A stretch of DNA of 5,592 nt from Rubrobacter sp. Lineage in GTDB: Bacteria > Actinomycetota > Rubrobacteria > Rubrobacterales > Rubrobacteraceae. The DNA is taken from positions 1-5,592 of the forward strand of contig JACDAR010000155.1 of the NCBI GenBank assembly GCA_013695335.1. The letters are read 5' to 3'. Numbering within the stretch: position 1 is the first letter of the stretch; each line of letters starts with the position of its first letter. The notes under the pieces were generated by a model that was not told the DNA's origin, did not search any database, and saw only the letters and a list, made by a program, of their open reading frames with translations. Of this stretch, positions 1 to 5,592 are shown piece by piece. Both the position numbers and the translations under genes were made by a program.

Positions 1-32
1 GCTTCAGTAGAGAATCCGAGCCCAGGCATCCA

Positions 33-103
33 TCCCGAGCTACTCGGGAAGATGTTCCCGTCCAACTCGGGAATCTTGCCCATGACGGCGGGACACCTTC
101 CCG
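33..103. repeat. Cluster of alternating CGGGAA/TTCCCG inverted arms
   Basis: Seen directly: TCCCGAG (33-39) and CTCGGGA (43-49) form a perfect 7-bp inverted repeat around CTA. CGGGAA (45-50) and TTCCCG (55-60) form a second perfect pair around GATG. TTCCCG (55-60) can also pair with CGGGAA at 68-73. CGGGA (89-93) pairs with TCCCG (99-103). ACTCGGGAA occurs twice, at 42-50 and 65-73. The arms share sequence, so the pairings exclude one another. No T-run follows, so this is not a standard intrinsic terminator. It could be an operator array for a dimeric regulator, or an RNA with alternative folds; which one is unknown. Confidence 0.6.
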
Positions 104-469
104 TATAGGCTTGCGTTAGCGGTCGCACGTAAGTCGGTCATTGAGAGATGAACAAAAAGTTGCCTAGCGGGCAGCGGCGCGGAAAGGACCACAGAGCCCA
201 TATGCTGTTCAAGATCGAGCCCCATGGGACGCCTGGAGAAAGCGCTGCTACTTTCGGCACCGGCTGGTTCTCGAAGGTTGACGACTTCGGATGCACCAAG
301 CCGCATTCGGTGCCATCATTGAGGTTGGAAAGGGCTTGAGGAAGAAAGAGTAGCGCCTATGCGATCACTACCTGATATGACGAGGTCCGGCGAGGGTAGG
401 AACGCGTTGCCGTCCATCCCAGTGCGTGACTACTGGCCGCCTGCCGCCAGGGCATCGTCGGTTCGTGGT

Positions 470-473
470 GGAG
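470..473 (+). promoter_or_regulatory. Ribosome binding site that supports the kinase start
   Basis: GGAG lies 6 nt before an in-frame GTG at 480. The further upstream GTG at 426, in the same open frame, has no purine-rich stretch before it, and neither do the GTGs at 465 and 468. This favours a start at 480, though no ATG is available to settle the question. Confidence 0.5.
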
Positions 474-479
474 TTTGGT

Positions 480-2306
480 GTGGATAGACTGAATGCTGTC
501 TGGACGGCACTGCGGCCGGGGTTCGCCCGTGCAGGACGCCACCTGCGGCGCGGGGCGGCGGCCTATGCGGTGCTAGTGATCTCTCTCCTTACGGCCCTCG
601 CTTCCTGGAACTACGTGCGCCAGAGCGTCGAAGCGCAGAACCGCGCCCAGTTTGACGAGGCCACACAGGCCACGAAGTCAGCCATCTACCGCCGAGTGAT
701 AGCCTATCGCGACGCGATGTATGGCGCCCGAGGATTGTTGCATGTGAGCGGTTCGATCGAGCAAGACGAGTGGAGTGACTACGTGGACAGCATGCCACTT
801 GAGACCCACCTCGAAGGTCTCCAGGCGTTGGGCTTTGCGAAATACGTGAAGCCCGGGCAGCGGGAGAGTTACTCCCGAGCGGCTCGAAAAGAAGGCATGC
901 CGGGTCTGTGGCCAGAATCGGACGGCGAACGTTCGGCTTACTTCCCCATCGAGTTTGTGGCGCCCTCCAACGAGGCCAATCGGAGGATGATCGGCTACGA
1001 CGCGTACTCGGATCCCGCGCACCGGTCCGTCATGGACCGGGCGCGAGACATCGGCTCGCCGCAGGCGACGAAGATGGACTACGTTTTGACAGATGCTCCG
1101 TCACGTGCTGAGGCAGACATCACCTTGAGGAAAGGCTATGTAGTGTATCTGCCGGTCTACCAGGAGGACGAGCCGAAGGGCACCGTTGCCGAACGGCGCC
1201 GCGCCCTGAGGGGATTCGTCGTTGGCACCCTCAGGGCGCATAGGCTTTTCGCCCACGCCTACGGGAAGACCTTCCACCCTGCCATAGACTTCGAGGTCTA
1301 CGATGGCAAGGCGGTGGCCTCTAGCTCGCTGCTCTACGACAACAATGACGTGAAGAACGCCGGGGACACAGGGGATACGGCTCTCTTCACCGAGCGGAGA
1401 GCGATGCAAGCGGCCGGGATAATAATCCAGCCACGGCGGTGGGCTCTATTTTTCACCACGCTGCCAAAATTCGAAGAAGGCGCCAAGAGCAACCTACCCA
1501 CCTTCGTGTTCGGGAGCGGTGTAGCCGTGAGTTTGCTGCTCTTCGGCATCACCTGGATGCTAGTGCGTAGCCGTAGCCGGGCCTTGCACGCGAGCGAGGA
1601 CCTCAAGGAAGCCAACCGGGAGTTGGAGGAGGCAAACACGGAGCTGCAGAGGTCGAGAGAAAGCCTGGTCACCGCCAGGGAGGAGGAGAGGCGACGCCTG
1701 AGGCGGGACCTGCACGATGGAGTCGGCCCTCAGCTGGCCGCGCTCACGCTCGAGCTTGAAACCGCGAGCGATATCGTCTCGGATTACCCTGAAGCTTCCG
1801 TCCTGGTAGCGAAGCTCTCGGAGCGCGCCCGGGAGATCGTCTCGGACGTCCGGTACTCGGTTCACGCCCTCAGGCCGCCTGCCCTCGATGAGCTTGGCCT
1901 CGTCGGTGCCCTGAGGGAAGGGGCGCTACAGTATGGCCCTCCGGGTTTGCGCATATCGGTGGACAATCCGCAGGAGCTGTCGCACTTGCCCGCTGCCGTG
2001 GAGGTGGCATGCTACAGGATCGCCCAGGAGGCCCTGGCCAACGTGGTGCGCCACGCGAGTGCGAGCCACTGCTCGATTCACATACGACTCGACGAGGAGG
2101 CACGCGTCCTGAGCCTGGAGGTCGAAGACGACGGGAGGGGCATACGGGAGGACGTCAGGGCCGGGGTGGGGAAGATCTCGATGCGCGAGCGAACCGAGGA
2201 GCTCGGAGGCAGTTGTACCGTAAGACCCTTGGCGGGAGGCGGCACTTTGGTAAGGGCGCTTCTGCCCTTCCAGACCGCAAGAGATACTCACCGTAGAGAG
2301 GAGTGA
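480..2306 (+). CDS. CHASE-domain sensor histidine kinase, NarL/DegS-type (HisKA_3)
   Basis: Membrane sensor kinase of about 608 residues that should autophosphorylate on histidine and pass phosphate to the regulator encoded 6 nt downstream. Numbering from the GTG at 480: a transmembrane helix at about 26-46, an extracytoplasmic CHASE domain within about 47-337, a second transmembrane helix at about 341-362, a charged coiled coil at about 371-406, a HisKA_3 dimerisation domain with the phospho-acceptor His412 in RDLHDGVGP, and a C-terminal ATPase domain. CHASE hallmarks include LQALGFAKYV, YFPIEFVAP, GYDAYSDPAHR and YLPVYQ. The ATPase domain has an N box (EALANVVRHA, Asn521), a G1 box (DDGRGI, Asp550) and a late GGGT. 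Its G2 region reads GVGKISMRER, with Lys565 where relatives usually have Leu. CHASE domains bind small extracytoplasmic ligands (cytokinins in plants); the ligand here cannot be read from sequence. The open frame extends back to a GTG at 426, but the better ribosome site supports 480. Confidence 0.93.
   Translation: MDRLNAVWTALRPGFARAGRHLRRGAAAYAVLVISLLTALASWNYVRQSVEAQNRAQFDEATQATKSAIYRRVIAYRDAMYGARGLLHVSGSIEQDEWSDYVDSMPLETHLEGLQALGFAKYVKPGQRESYSRAARKEGMPGLWPESDGERSAYFPIEFVAPSNEANRRMIGYDAYSDPAHRSVMDRARDIGSPQATKMDYVLTDAPSRAEADITLRKGYVVYLPVYQEDEPKGTVAERRRALRGFVVGTLRAHRLFAHAYGKTFHPAIDFEVYDGKAVASSSLLYDNNDVKNAGDTGDTALFTERRAMQAAGIIIQPRRWALFFTTLPKFEEGAKSNLPTFVFGSGVAVSLLLFGITWMLVRSRSRALHASEDLKEANRELEEANTELQRSRESLVTAREEERRRLRRDLHDGVGPQLAALTLELETASDIVSDYPEASVLVAKLSERAREIVSDVRYSVHALRPPALDELGLVGALREGALQYGPPGLRISVDNPQELSHLPAAVEVACYRIAQEALANVVRHASASHCSIHIRLDEEARVLSLEVEDDGRGIREDVRAGVGKISMRERTEELGGSCTVRPLAGGGTLVRALLPFQTARDTHRREE
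2299..2303 (+). promoter_or_regulatory. Ribosome binding site of the response regulator gene
   Basis: AGGAG sits 9 nt before the ATG at 2313 and overlaps the last codons of the kinase gene; a second purine run, GAAGAG, is at 2305-2310. The placement suggests translation of the regulator coupled to the kinase on one mRNA. Confidence 0.65.
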
Positions 2307-2312
2307 AGAGGC

Positions 2313-2972
2313 ATGGAGGATACCATTCGCGTGCTGATAGCCGACGATCACCCTCTCTTTCGCGAGGGCATGCGTGGCCGACTGGAGAGGGTGGCCGACA
2401 TCGCGGTCGTGGGGGAGGCTGCGAGGGGCGACGAAGCGGTGGAGCTGGCCCACAAGCTCGAGCCCGACGTCATCCTCATGGATATAAAGATGCCCGGCCT
2501 GAATGGTATAGAGGCCACGCGCGAGATCCTGCAGGCAAGCCCGCAGATAGGCGTATTGGTGCTCACCATGTTCGAGGATGATGATTCGGTTTTCGCCGCG
2601 ATGCGCGCCGGGGCCAGGGGCTACCTCCTCAAGGACTCTGGCGGCGAGGGGGTGGTGCATGCCATCCGGGCGGTGGCAAGCAGAGAAGCCGTATTCGGGC
2701 CCGGCGTGGCCGAGCGCATTATGGGCTTCTTCTCTGCCCCCCGGTCAGCCGCGCCCCAGCGCGCCTTCCCGGAACTCACCCAGCGCGAAGAGGAAGTTCT
2801 CTCCCTGGTTGCGCAGGGCAAGAGCAACCGGGAGATAGCCCGGCAGCTGTTCGTGAGCCTGAAGACGGTTAGAAACCATGTCTCCAACATCCTGCTCAAG
2901 CTGCAGGTGGCCGATAGGGCGCAGGCCGTCATCCGCGCTCGCGACGCCGGAATTGGGCACGATAGAGTGTGA
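2313..2972 (+). CDS. NarL/FixJ-family response regulator (REC plus LuxR-type HTH)
   Basis: Cytoplasmic transcription regulator of 219 residues, the normal length for the family. The receiver domain (about 5-120) has the acidic pair Asp11-Asp12, the phospho-acceptor Asp57 in LMDIKMPG, Thr85 in VLVLTM and Lys107 in GYLLKD, so every conserved phosphotransfer residue is present. A linker of roughly 25 residues leads to a LuxR-type helix-turn-helix at about 154-211, beginning ELTQREEEVL, with SNREIARQLFVS and the recognition helix in KTVRNHVSNILLKL. The gene starts 6 nt after the kinase stop, which makes the HisKA_3 kinase its cognate partner; HisKA_3 kinases typically pair with NarL-type regulators. 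It should bind DNA as a dimer when phosphorylated. Its targets are unknown; autoregulation is possible. I see no clear terminator after the stop. Confidence 0.96.
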   Translation: MEDTIRVLIADDHPLFREGMRGRLERVADIAVVGEAARGDEAVELAHKLEPDVILMDIKMPGLNGIEATREILQASPQIGVLVLTMFEDDDSVFAAMRAGARGYLLKDSGGEGVVHAIRAVASREAVFGPGVAERIMGFFSAPRSAAPQRAFPELTQREEEVLSLVAQGKSNREIARQLFVSLKTVRNHVSNILLKLQVADRAQAVIRARDAGIGHDRV

Positions 2973-3280
2973 GGAGAGGTTGGGGCGTCGGCCACTGAAC
3001 GTAGGCCCTCGTCAAGCTGGCAACACTACAAGCTACGCGCGTCGCGATGACGACATGGTTACTTACACCGCCGCACGATGCTCCCTCATTTCGGCAACCC
3101 GCTGATCCTGCGCGGACTACCAACCCTTGCTTAGCACGCTGCACGCCTTCTGCCGAGAAGTGTACGCAGATAGTCTCCGCTGACATGCTGAGGTAGAGGT
3201 GCGGTGCTAGAACTGGCCGGGCTCGCCTGCATGAAGCGCCTAGTCGTTGGTGTAACTGTCTCAGAGCGACGATCGTTCGA

Positions 3281-3314
3281 GTTTGTTGCCGAAGCTGAAT
3301 GCTGCCGAACAAAC
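3281..3314. repeat. Inverted repeat with an internal direct repeat
   Basis: GTTTGTT (3281-3287) and AACAAAC (3308-3314) are perfect 7-bp inverted arms 20 nt apart. TGCCGAA occurs directly repeated at 3287-3293 and 3303-3309. No T-run follows and no gene adjoins, so the role is unknown and chance is possible. Confidence 0.35.
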
Positions 3315-3609
3315 CTCTCGGCCCACTCGCTTCCCAAGTTTGTCCAGCCTCTCCCACATGCCGATAAGCTGCTCCATCTCCGGGACAGGCGCTGGCGTTC
3401 GGCGCCGTCGGGCTGACTGGCTAACTGCTGCACTATCCTGGGACGATCTCCCTCCCCTCTTGCCAACCCGTGTTTCTTCCCGCTGGCTCGACGCCATGAG
3501 CATGACGCCACCATACGAAGACCGCTGCCTCCCCACGATAGCGCAGTAGCGTAAGCCTCTACTCGCCTTGATCCGAATATAGCTAATTCTAACTACGTCC
3601 TTGGGCTCC

Positions 3610-3644
3610 CTGGCTAACGGCCAGCTAACGGTAGGCGGCTACGG
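3610..3644. repeat. Phased GCTAACGG direct repeats upstream of the sulfotransferase gene
   Basis: GCTAACGG occurs at 3613-3620 and again at 3624-3631, exactly 11 bp apart, about one helical turn. A shortened copy, GCTACGG, lies at 3638-3644. CTGGC (3610-3614) and GCCAG (3620-3624) also form an inverted pair around TAACG. The block sits about 70-105 bp before the ATG at 3715. Direct repeats with 11-bp spacing are typical of binding sites for OmpR/PhoB-type regulators, so an operator is plausible. That is inference; no such regulator is encoded in this window. Confidence 0.4.
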
Positions 3645-3700
3645 TGTTTGGAGTGAATTGCGGCACGGACGGACAACCAGGATGAAGTCCCTCTCGATAG

Positions 3701-3709
3701 AAGGAAGGA
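3701..3709 (+). promoter_or_regulatory. Strong ribosome binding site that fixes the sulfotransferase start
   Basis: AAGGAAGGA lies 5 nt before the ATG at 3715. The in-frame ATG at 3682 and the TTG at 3601 have no comparable site, and starting at 3715 puts the twin-arginine motif right at the N-terminus, as expected. Confidence 0.8.
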
Positions 3710-3714
3710 TCACG

Positions 3715-5214
3715 ATGGGCACAAGGTTCACCAGACGCCAGTTTCTCGCAGGGGTGGGCGCCAGCGCAACGTACCTCGCGTTGATGAACACGGTGGGCTG
3801 CGATCCGCGTAAGAGCACCTCAAGGGTCAGGCTCTTGCCAGGCGCTTCATCCACGTCTCCGAATGACGTGTGGGCCTTCCGCACGCGCCCAGACCTCGGT
3901 CCACCCGTTGTCGAGATAGCCAAGAAAGCACACGGCGACACAGCCCCCGGCTACATCTTCGTCTCTCCAGATGAGGGTGACGCAGCGCAGGGGGGCGCGC
4001 TGATCGTGGACGATCGCGGACAGGTGGTGTGGTTCCACCACACACAAAGACGGGCGATGGACCTGAAGGTGCAGGACTACCGCGGCAAACCTGTTCTTAC
4101 CTGGGGGGAAATGGGCGGGGAGTACGTGATCTTCGACTGTTCCTCCAGCGAGATAGCCCGGCTCCACGCGGGCAACGGCTACAACGGGGACCACCACGAG
4201 TTTCTCATCACTCCCCAGGATACCGCGCTGATCACCATCTATGACCCGGCGCCGTGGGATCTCACCCCCGTCGGTGGCCCCAAGGAAAGCGTGGCGACGC
4301 AAGGTATTATCCAGGAGCTCGACATCGAGACAGGCGATGTGCTCTTCGAGTGGCACAGCCTCGACCACGTCGGCCTGGAGGAGACCTACGCCAGGCCGGG
4401 AGAGCATCACGACCTCCGCGGCATCGACTACTTCCACATCAACTCCATAGACGTGGATCATGACAACAACCTACTGATATCCGCCCGCCAAACCTCCACC
4501 GTCTACAAGATAGACCGCACAACCGGCGAGATCATCTGGCGGCTGTGCGGCAAGAAGAGCGACTTCGAGATGGGTCCGGGCACCCGATTTGCCTACCAGC
4601 ACGACGCCCGCCGCCAGCCCGACGGAACCATCACCATCTTCGACAACGGCACCACGGTCTTCGATAACGGATACCCCGAATCGGTAGAAGAGTCCCGCGC
4701 CATCGTGCTAGATCTCGACGAGGAGCGGATGTGCGCGACTCTGGTACGCGAGTATACCCACCCCGACAAACAGTACGCCGACGCGGCAGGCAACATGCAG
4801 GTGCTACCGAACGGCAACGCGTTCATAGGTTGGGGCAGGGCACTGACCCTCTCCGAGTTCAGCAAGGATGGGGAACTGCTCTTCGATGCCAGGTTGCCAA
4901 CCGGGAACAAATCCTACCGGGCATTCCGCTTTCCGTGGAGCGCTCACCCGAACGACCGTCCTGCTGCCGTGGCGGAGCGCACCTCCGAGGACGAGGTCAG
5001 AGTCTACGCTAGCTGGAACGGTGCCACGGAGGTCGCCACCTGGGAAGTGCTCGCTGGCCCGCGCCCAGACCAACTAGAGTTCCTGGATTCGGTGCCCCGC
5101 AACGGTTTCGAGACGGACATGCTGGTGCAGAGCTCCAGACCGTACCTCGCCGTGCGAGCCAGAGACTCATCTGGAGAGTTGCTCGGCGCGAGCTCCCCTA
5201 TCAAGCCGCTGTGA
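3715..5214 (+). CDS. Tat-exported arylsulfotransferase-family protein (Arylsulfotran_2-like)
   Basis: A 499-residue protein of the PAPS-independent arylsulfotransferase type, which moves a sulfuryl group from a phenolic sulfate ester to a phenol acceptor through a sulfo-histidine intermediate. Numbering from the ATG at 3715: a Tat signal (TRRQFLAG, Arg7-Arg8) and a hydrophobic stretch to about 28, ending at Cys29 in NTVGC, a loose lipobox that may mean lipid anchoring. A propeller-like body follows with GDHHEF (His160, His161), FHINS (His241, Asn243), SARQTS (Arg258) and FAYQHDARRQPDG with His296 just before FDNG. These match by order the residues His252, His356, Asn358, Arg374 and the sulfurylated His436 known in the E. 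coli enzyme; this mapping is from memory of the motifs, not an alignment. SWNGAT (433-438) opens a C-terminal beta-rich part ending near 499. Many proteins of this family have no tested substrate, so the activity is predicted. It lies 97 nt before a sulfatase gene, with no terminator seen, so the two may share a transcript. Confidence 0.87.
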   Translation: MGTRFTRRQFLAGVGASATYLALMNTVGCDPRKSTSRVRLLPGASSTSPNDVWAFRTRPDLGPPVVEIAKKAHGDTAPGYIFVSPDEGDAAQGGALIVDDRGQVVWFHHTQRRAMDLKVQDYRGKPVLTWGEMGGEYVIFDCSSSEIARLHAGNGYNGDHHEFLITPQDTALITIYDPAPWDLTPVGGPKESVATQGIIQELDIETGDVLFEWHSLDHVGLEETYARPGEHHDLRGIDYFHINSIDVDHDNNLLISARQTSTVYKIDRTTGEIIWRLCGKKSDFEMGPGTRFAYQHDARRQPDGTITIFDNGTTVFDNGYPESVEESRAIVLDLDEERMCATLVREYTHPDKQYADAAGNMQVLPNGNAFIGWGRALTLSEFSKDGELLFDARLPTGNKSYRAFRFPWSAHPNDRPAAVAERTSEDEVRVYASWNGATEVATWEVLAGPRPDQLEFLDSVPRNGFETDMLVQSSRPYLAVRARDSSGELLGASSPIKPL

Positions 5215-5249
5215 TTCACATGCAATTACAGATGCCTTCTACCTATCGA

Positions 5250-5280
5250 CTCCGGCGGGCGGAGGCAAAAGATTGCTCCG
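5250..5280 (+). other. Competing hairpin arms in the sulfotransferase-sulfatase spacer
   Basis: CTCCG (5250-5254) pairs perfectly with CGGAG (5260-5264) around GCGGG. The same CGGAG, continuing as CGGAGGCAA (5260-5268), pairs with TTGCTCCG (5273-5280) around AAGA, giving 8 pairs with one bulged G. The central arm cannot pair with both partners. No T-run follows, so it is not a normal intrinsic terminator. An mRNA-stability hairpin or a switch controlling the sulfatase gene is possible but unproven. Confidence 0.4.
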
Positions 5281-5311
5281 AAGTAGATGCTCTCAACGAA
5301 AGGGAGAATCG

Positions 5312-5592
5312 ATGAAACGAACGGCGGTGATGGCAGCAGCGGCATTGGTAGGGCTTCTGATCTGGGCGGACTTGAGAGGTGTCGTCAACCATCAGGACAG
5401 TAGTAGCCTGGACAAGGCAATGGGCCCACGGCCCAACATACTGTTCATTCTCACCGATGACATGAAAGCCTCCGACCTGAAGTACATGCCCAACACCCAA
5501 GCACTATTAGCCGACCAGGGCGTGAACTTCACGGAGGCGTTCGTCACCCGTTCGCTATGCTGCCCCTCCAGGGCGACCATTCTCAGGGGCCA
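5312..5592 (+). CDS. Sulfatase, Cys-type, N-terminal part (runs off the window)
   Basis: First 93 residues of a sulfate-ester hydrolase; family members usually run to about 450-550, so most of the gene is beyond the window. The ATG at 5312 follows AGGGAG (5301-5306) by 5 nt. Residues 1-4 are basic (MKRT) and about 5-19 form a hydrophobic segment, a Sec-type signal or uncleaved membrane anchor with no twin arginine and no clear cleavage site. The catalytic domain starts at RPNILFILTDD (40-50), where Asp49-Asp50 supply metal ligands. LCCPSRATILRG (82-93) is the sulfatase signature; Cys83 is the residue converted to formylglycine, and Arg87 supports the active site. The look is of arylsulfatases and N-acetylglucosamine-6-sulfatases, but the substrate cannot be told from this part. 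A Cys-type site needs a formylglycine-generating enzyme, not encoded here. The neighbouring sulfotransferase-like gene suggests a shared role with sulfate esters. Confidence 0.93.
   Translation, partial: MKRTAVMAAAALVGLLIWADLRGVVNHQDSSSLDKAMGPRPNILFILTDDMKASDLKYMPNTQALLADQGVNFTEAFVTRSLCCPSRATILRG

Larger units (their letters stand above)
1..479. other. Upstream intergenic region without a supported gene
   Basis: I see no convincing gene in this stretch. A + strand reading from base 1 stays open to a TAG at 106-108 and another from base 3 to a TAG at 117-119, so the tail of an upstream gene could end here, but neither looks like a known protein. Short readings on both strands (a 63-residue one from the ATG at 148, and an 88-residue one on the minus strand over 40-306) overlap each other, lack a well-spaced ribosome binding site and look like no protein family. 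The notable content is the inverted-arm cluster at 33-103. The kinase promoter should lie in the later part; TTGAGG at 336-341 followed after 16 nt by TATGCG at 358-363 is only a weak candidate. Confidence 0.55.
2973..3714. other. Long intergenic region between the two operons
   Basis: About 740 bp without a convincing gene. Readings on both strands reach up to about 140 codons (for example minus strand 2929-3357, 3131-3514 and 3261-3536), but they overlap in different frames, are rich in Arg and Ser, and match no family I know. One minus-strand stretch near 3261-3400 reads like an amphipathic helix (MEQLIGMWERLDKLGKRV), so a decayed or small gene cannot be excluded. Other content: a 7-bp inverted repeat at 3281-3314; a hairpin at 3384-3409 (GACaGGCGC against GCGCCGTC, with one bulged A); an AT-rich patch at 3574-3595 that could hold the promoter of the next gene; and phased direct repeats at 3610-3644. 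The trailing 114 nt includes alternative in-frame starts for the sulfotransferase gene at 3601 (TTG) and 3682 (ATG). Confidence 0.55.

Noticed and set aside
148..339. Possible small gene starting MNKKL on the + strand
   Set aside because: The only purine run (GAGAG) directly abuts the ATG, the sequence resembles no family, and an equally long reading overlaps it on the other strand.
1926..2660. Long minus-strand reading of 244 codons across the kinase-regulator junction
   Set aside because: It lies opposite two well-identified genes and is explained by their high-GC codon pattern; it shows no recognisable domain.
3384..3409. GC-rich hairpin as a terminator of the regulator operon
   Set aside because: It lies over 400 nt after the regulator stop and has no T-run, so it does not look like an intrinsic terminator.
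3131..3514. Minus-strand reading of 127 codons, with GGGGAGG about 12 nt before its ATG
   Set aside because: The spacing is long, the composition is Arg/Ser-rich and low-complexity, and it overlaps another equally plausible frame. It is kept only as a note within the gap.
3568..3595. TTGATC followed after 16 nt by TAACTA as a promoter of the sulfotransferase gene
   Set aside because: The -10 element matches the consensus poorly; the AT-rich patch is suggestive, but no defined promoter can be called.
5210..5220. Palindrome TGTGATTCACA, resembling a CRP half-site pair
   Set aside because: CRP sites need six bases between TGTGA and TCACA; here there is one. It also overlaps the sulfotransferase stop codon and is short enough to be chance.

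Overview
The window looks like chromosomal DNA from a high-GC actinobacterium. The genes use many AGG arginine and ATA isoleucine codons next to GC-rich third positions, and the products (a CHASE/HisKA_3 sensor kinase, a NarL-type regulator, a Tat-exported Arylsulfotran_2-type protein and a Cys-type sulfatase) are common in that phylum. The codon pattern reminds me of Rubrobacter-like deep actinobacteria. This placement is inference only; there is no rRNA or other marker here.

Layout, all genes on the + strand. Positions 1-479 hold no gene I can support, but contain a tight cluster of alternating inverted arms at 33-103. Positions 480-2306 encode a membrane sensor histidine kinase with an extracytoplasmic CHASE domain. 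Its partner response regulator follows after 6 nt (2313-2972), so the two form an operon. A gap of about 740 bp (2973-3714) has no convincing gene, but carries a short inverted repeat and, close to the next gene, phased GCTAACGG direct repeats. Positions 3715-5214 encode a Tat-signal arylsulfotransferase-family protein with all the expected active-site positions. A 97-nt spacer with competing hairpin arms separates it from a sulfatase gene that starts at 5312 and runs off the end of the window.

How the genes may work together: the kinase and regulator form a complete signalling pair, probably sensing a small extracytoplasmic ligand. The second pair combines a PAPS-independent sulfate-transfer enzyme with a sulfate-ester hydrolase. 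Both appear exported, and they may be co-transcribed. This suggests handling of sulfate esters outside the cytoplasm. No sequence evidence here shows that the two-component system controls the sulfur genes; the long gap and separate upstream repeats make separate transcription likely. I found no mobile element, CRISPR array, tRNA or rRNA, and nothing that by itself amounts to a clearly new system.
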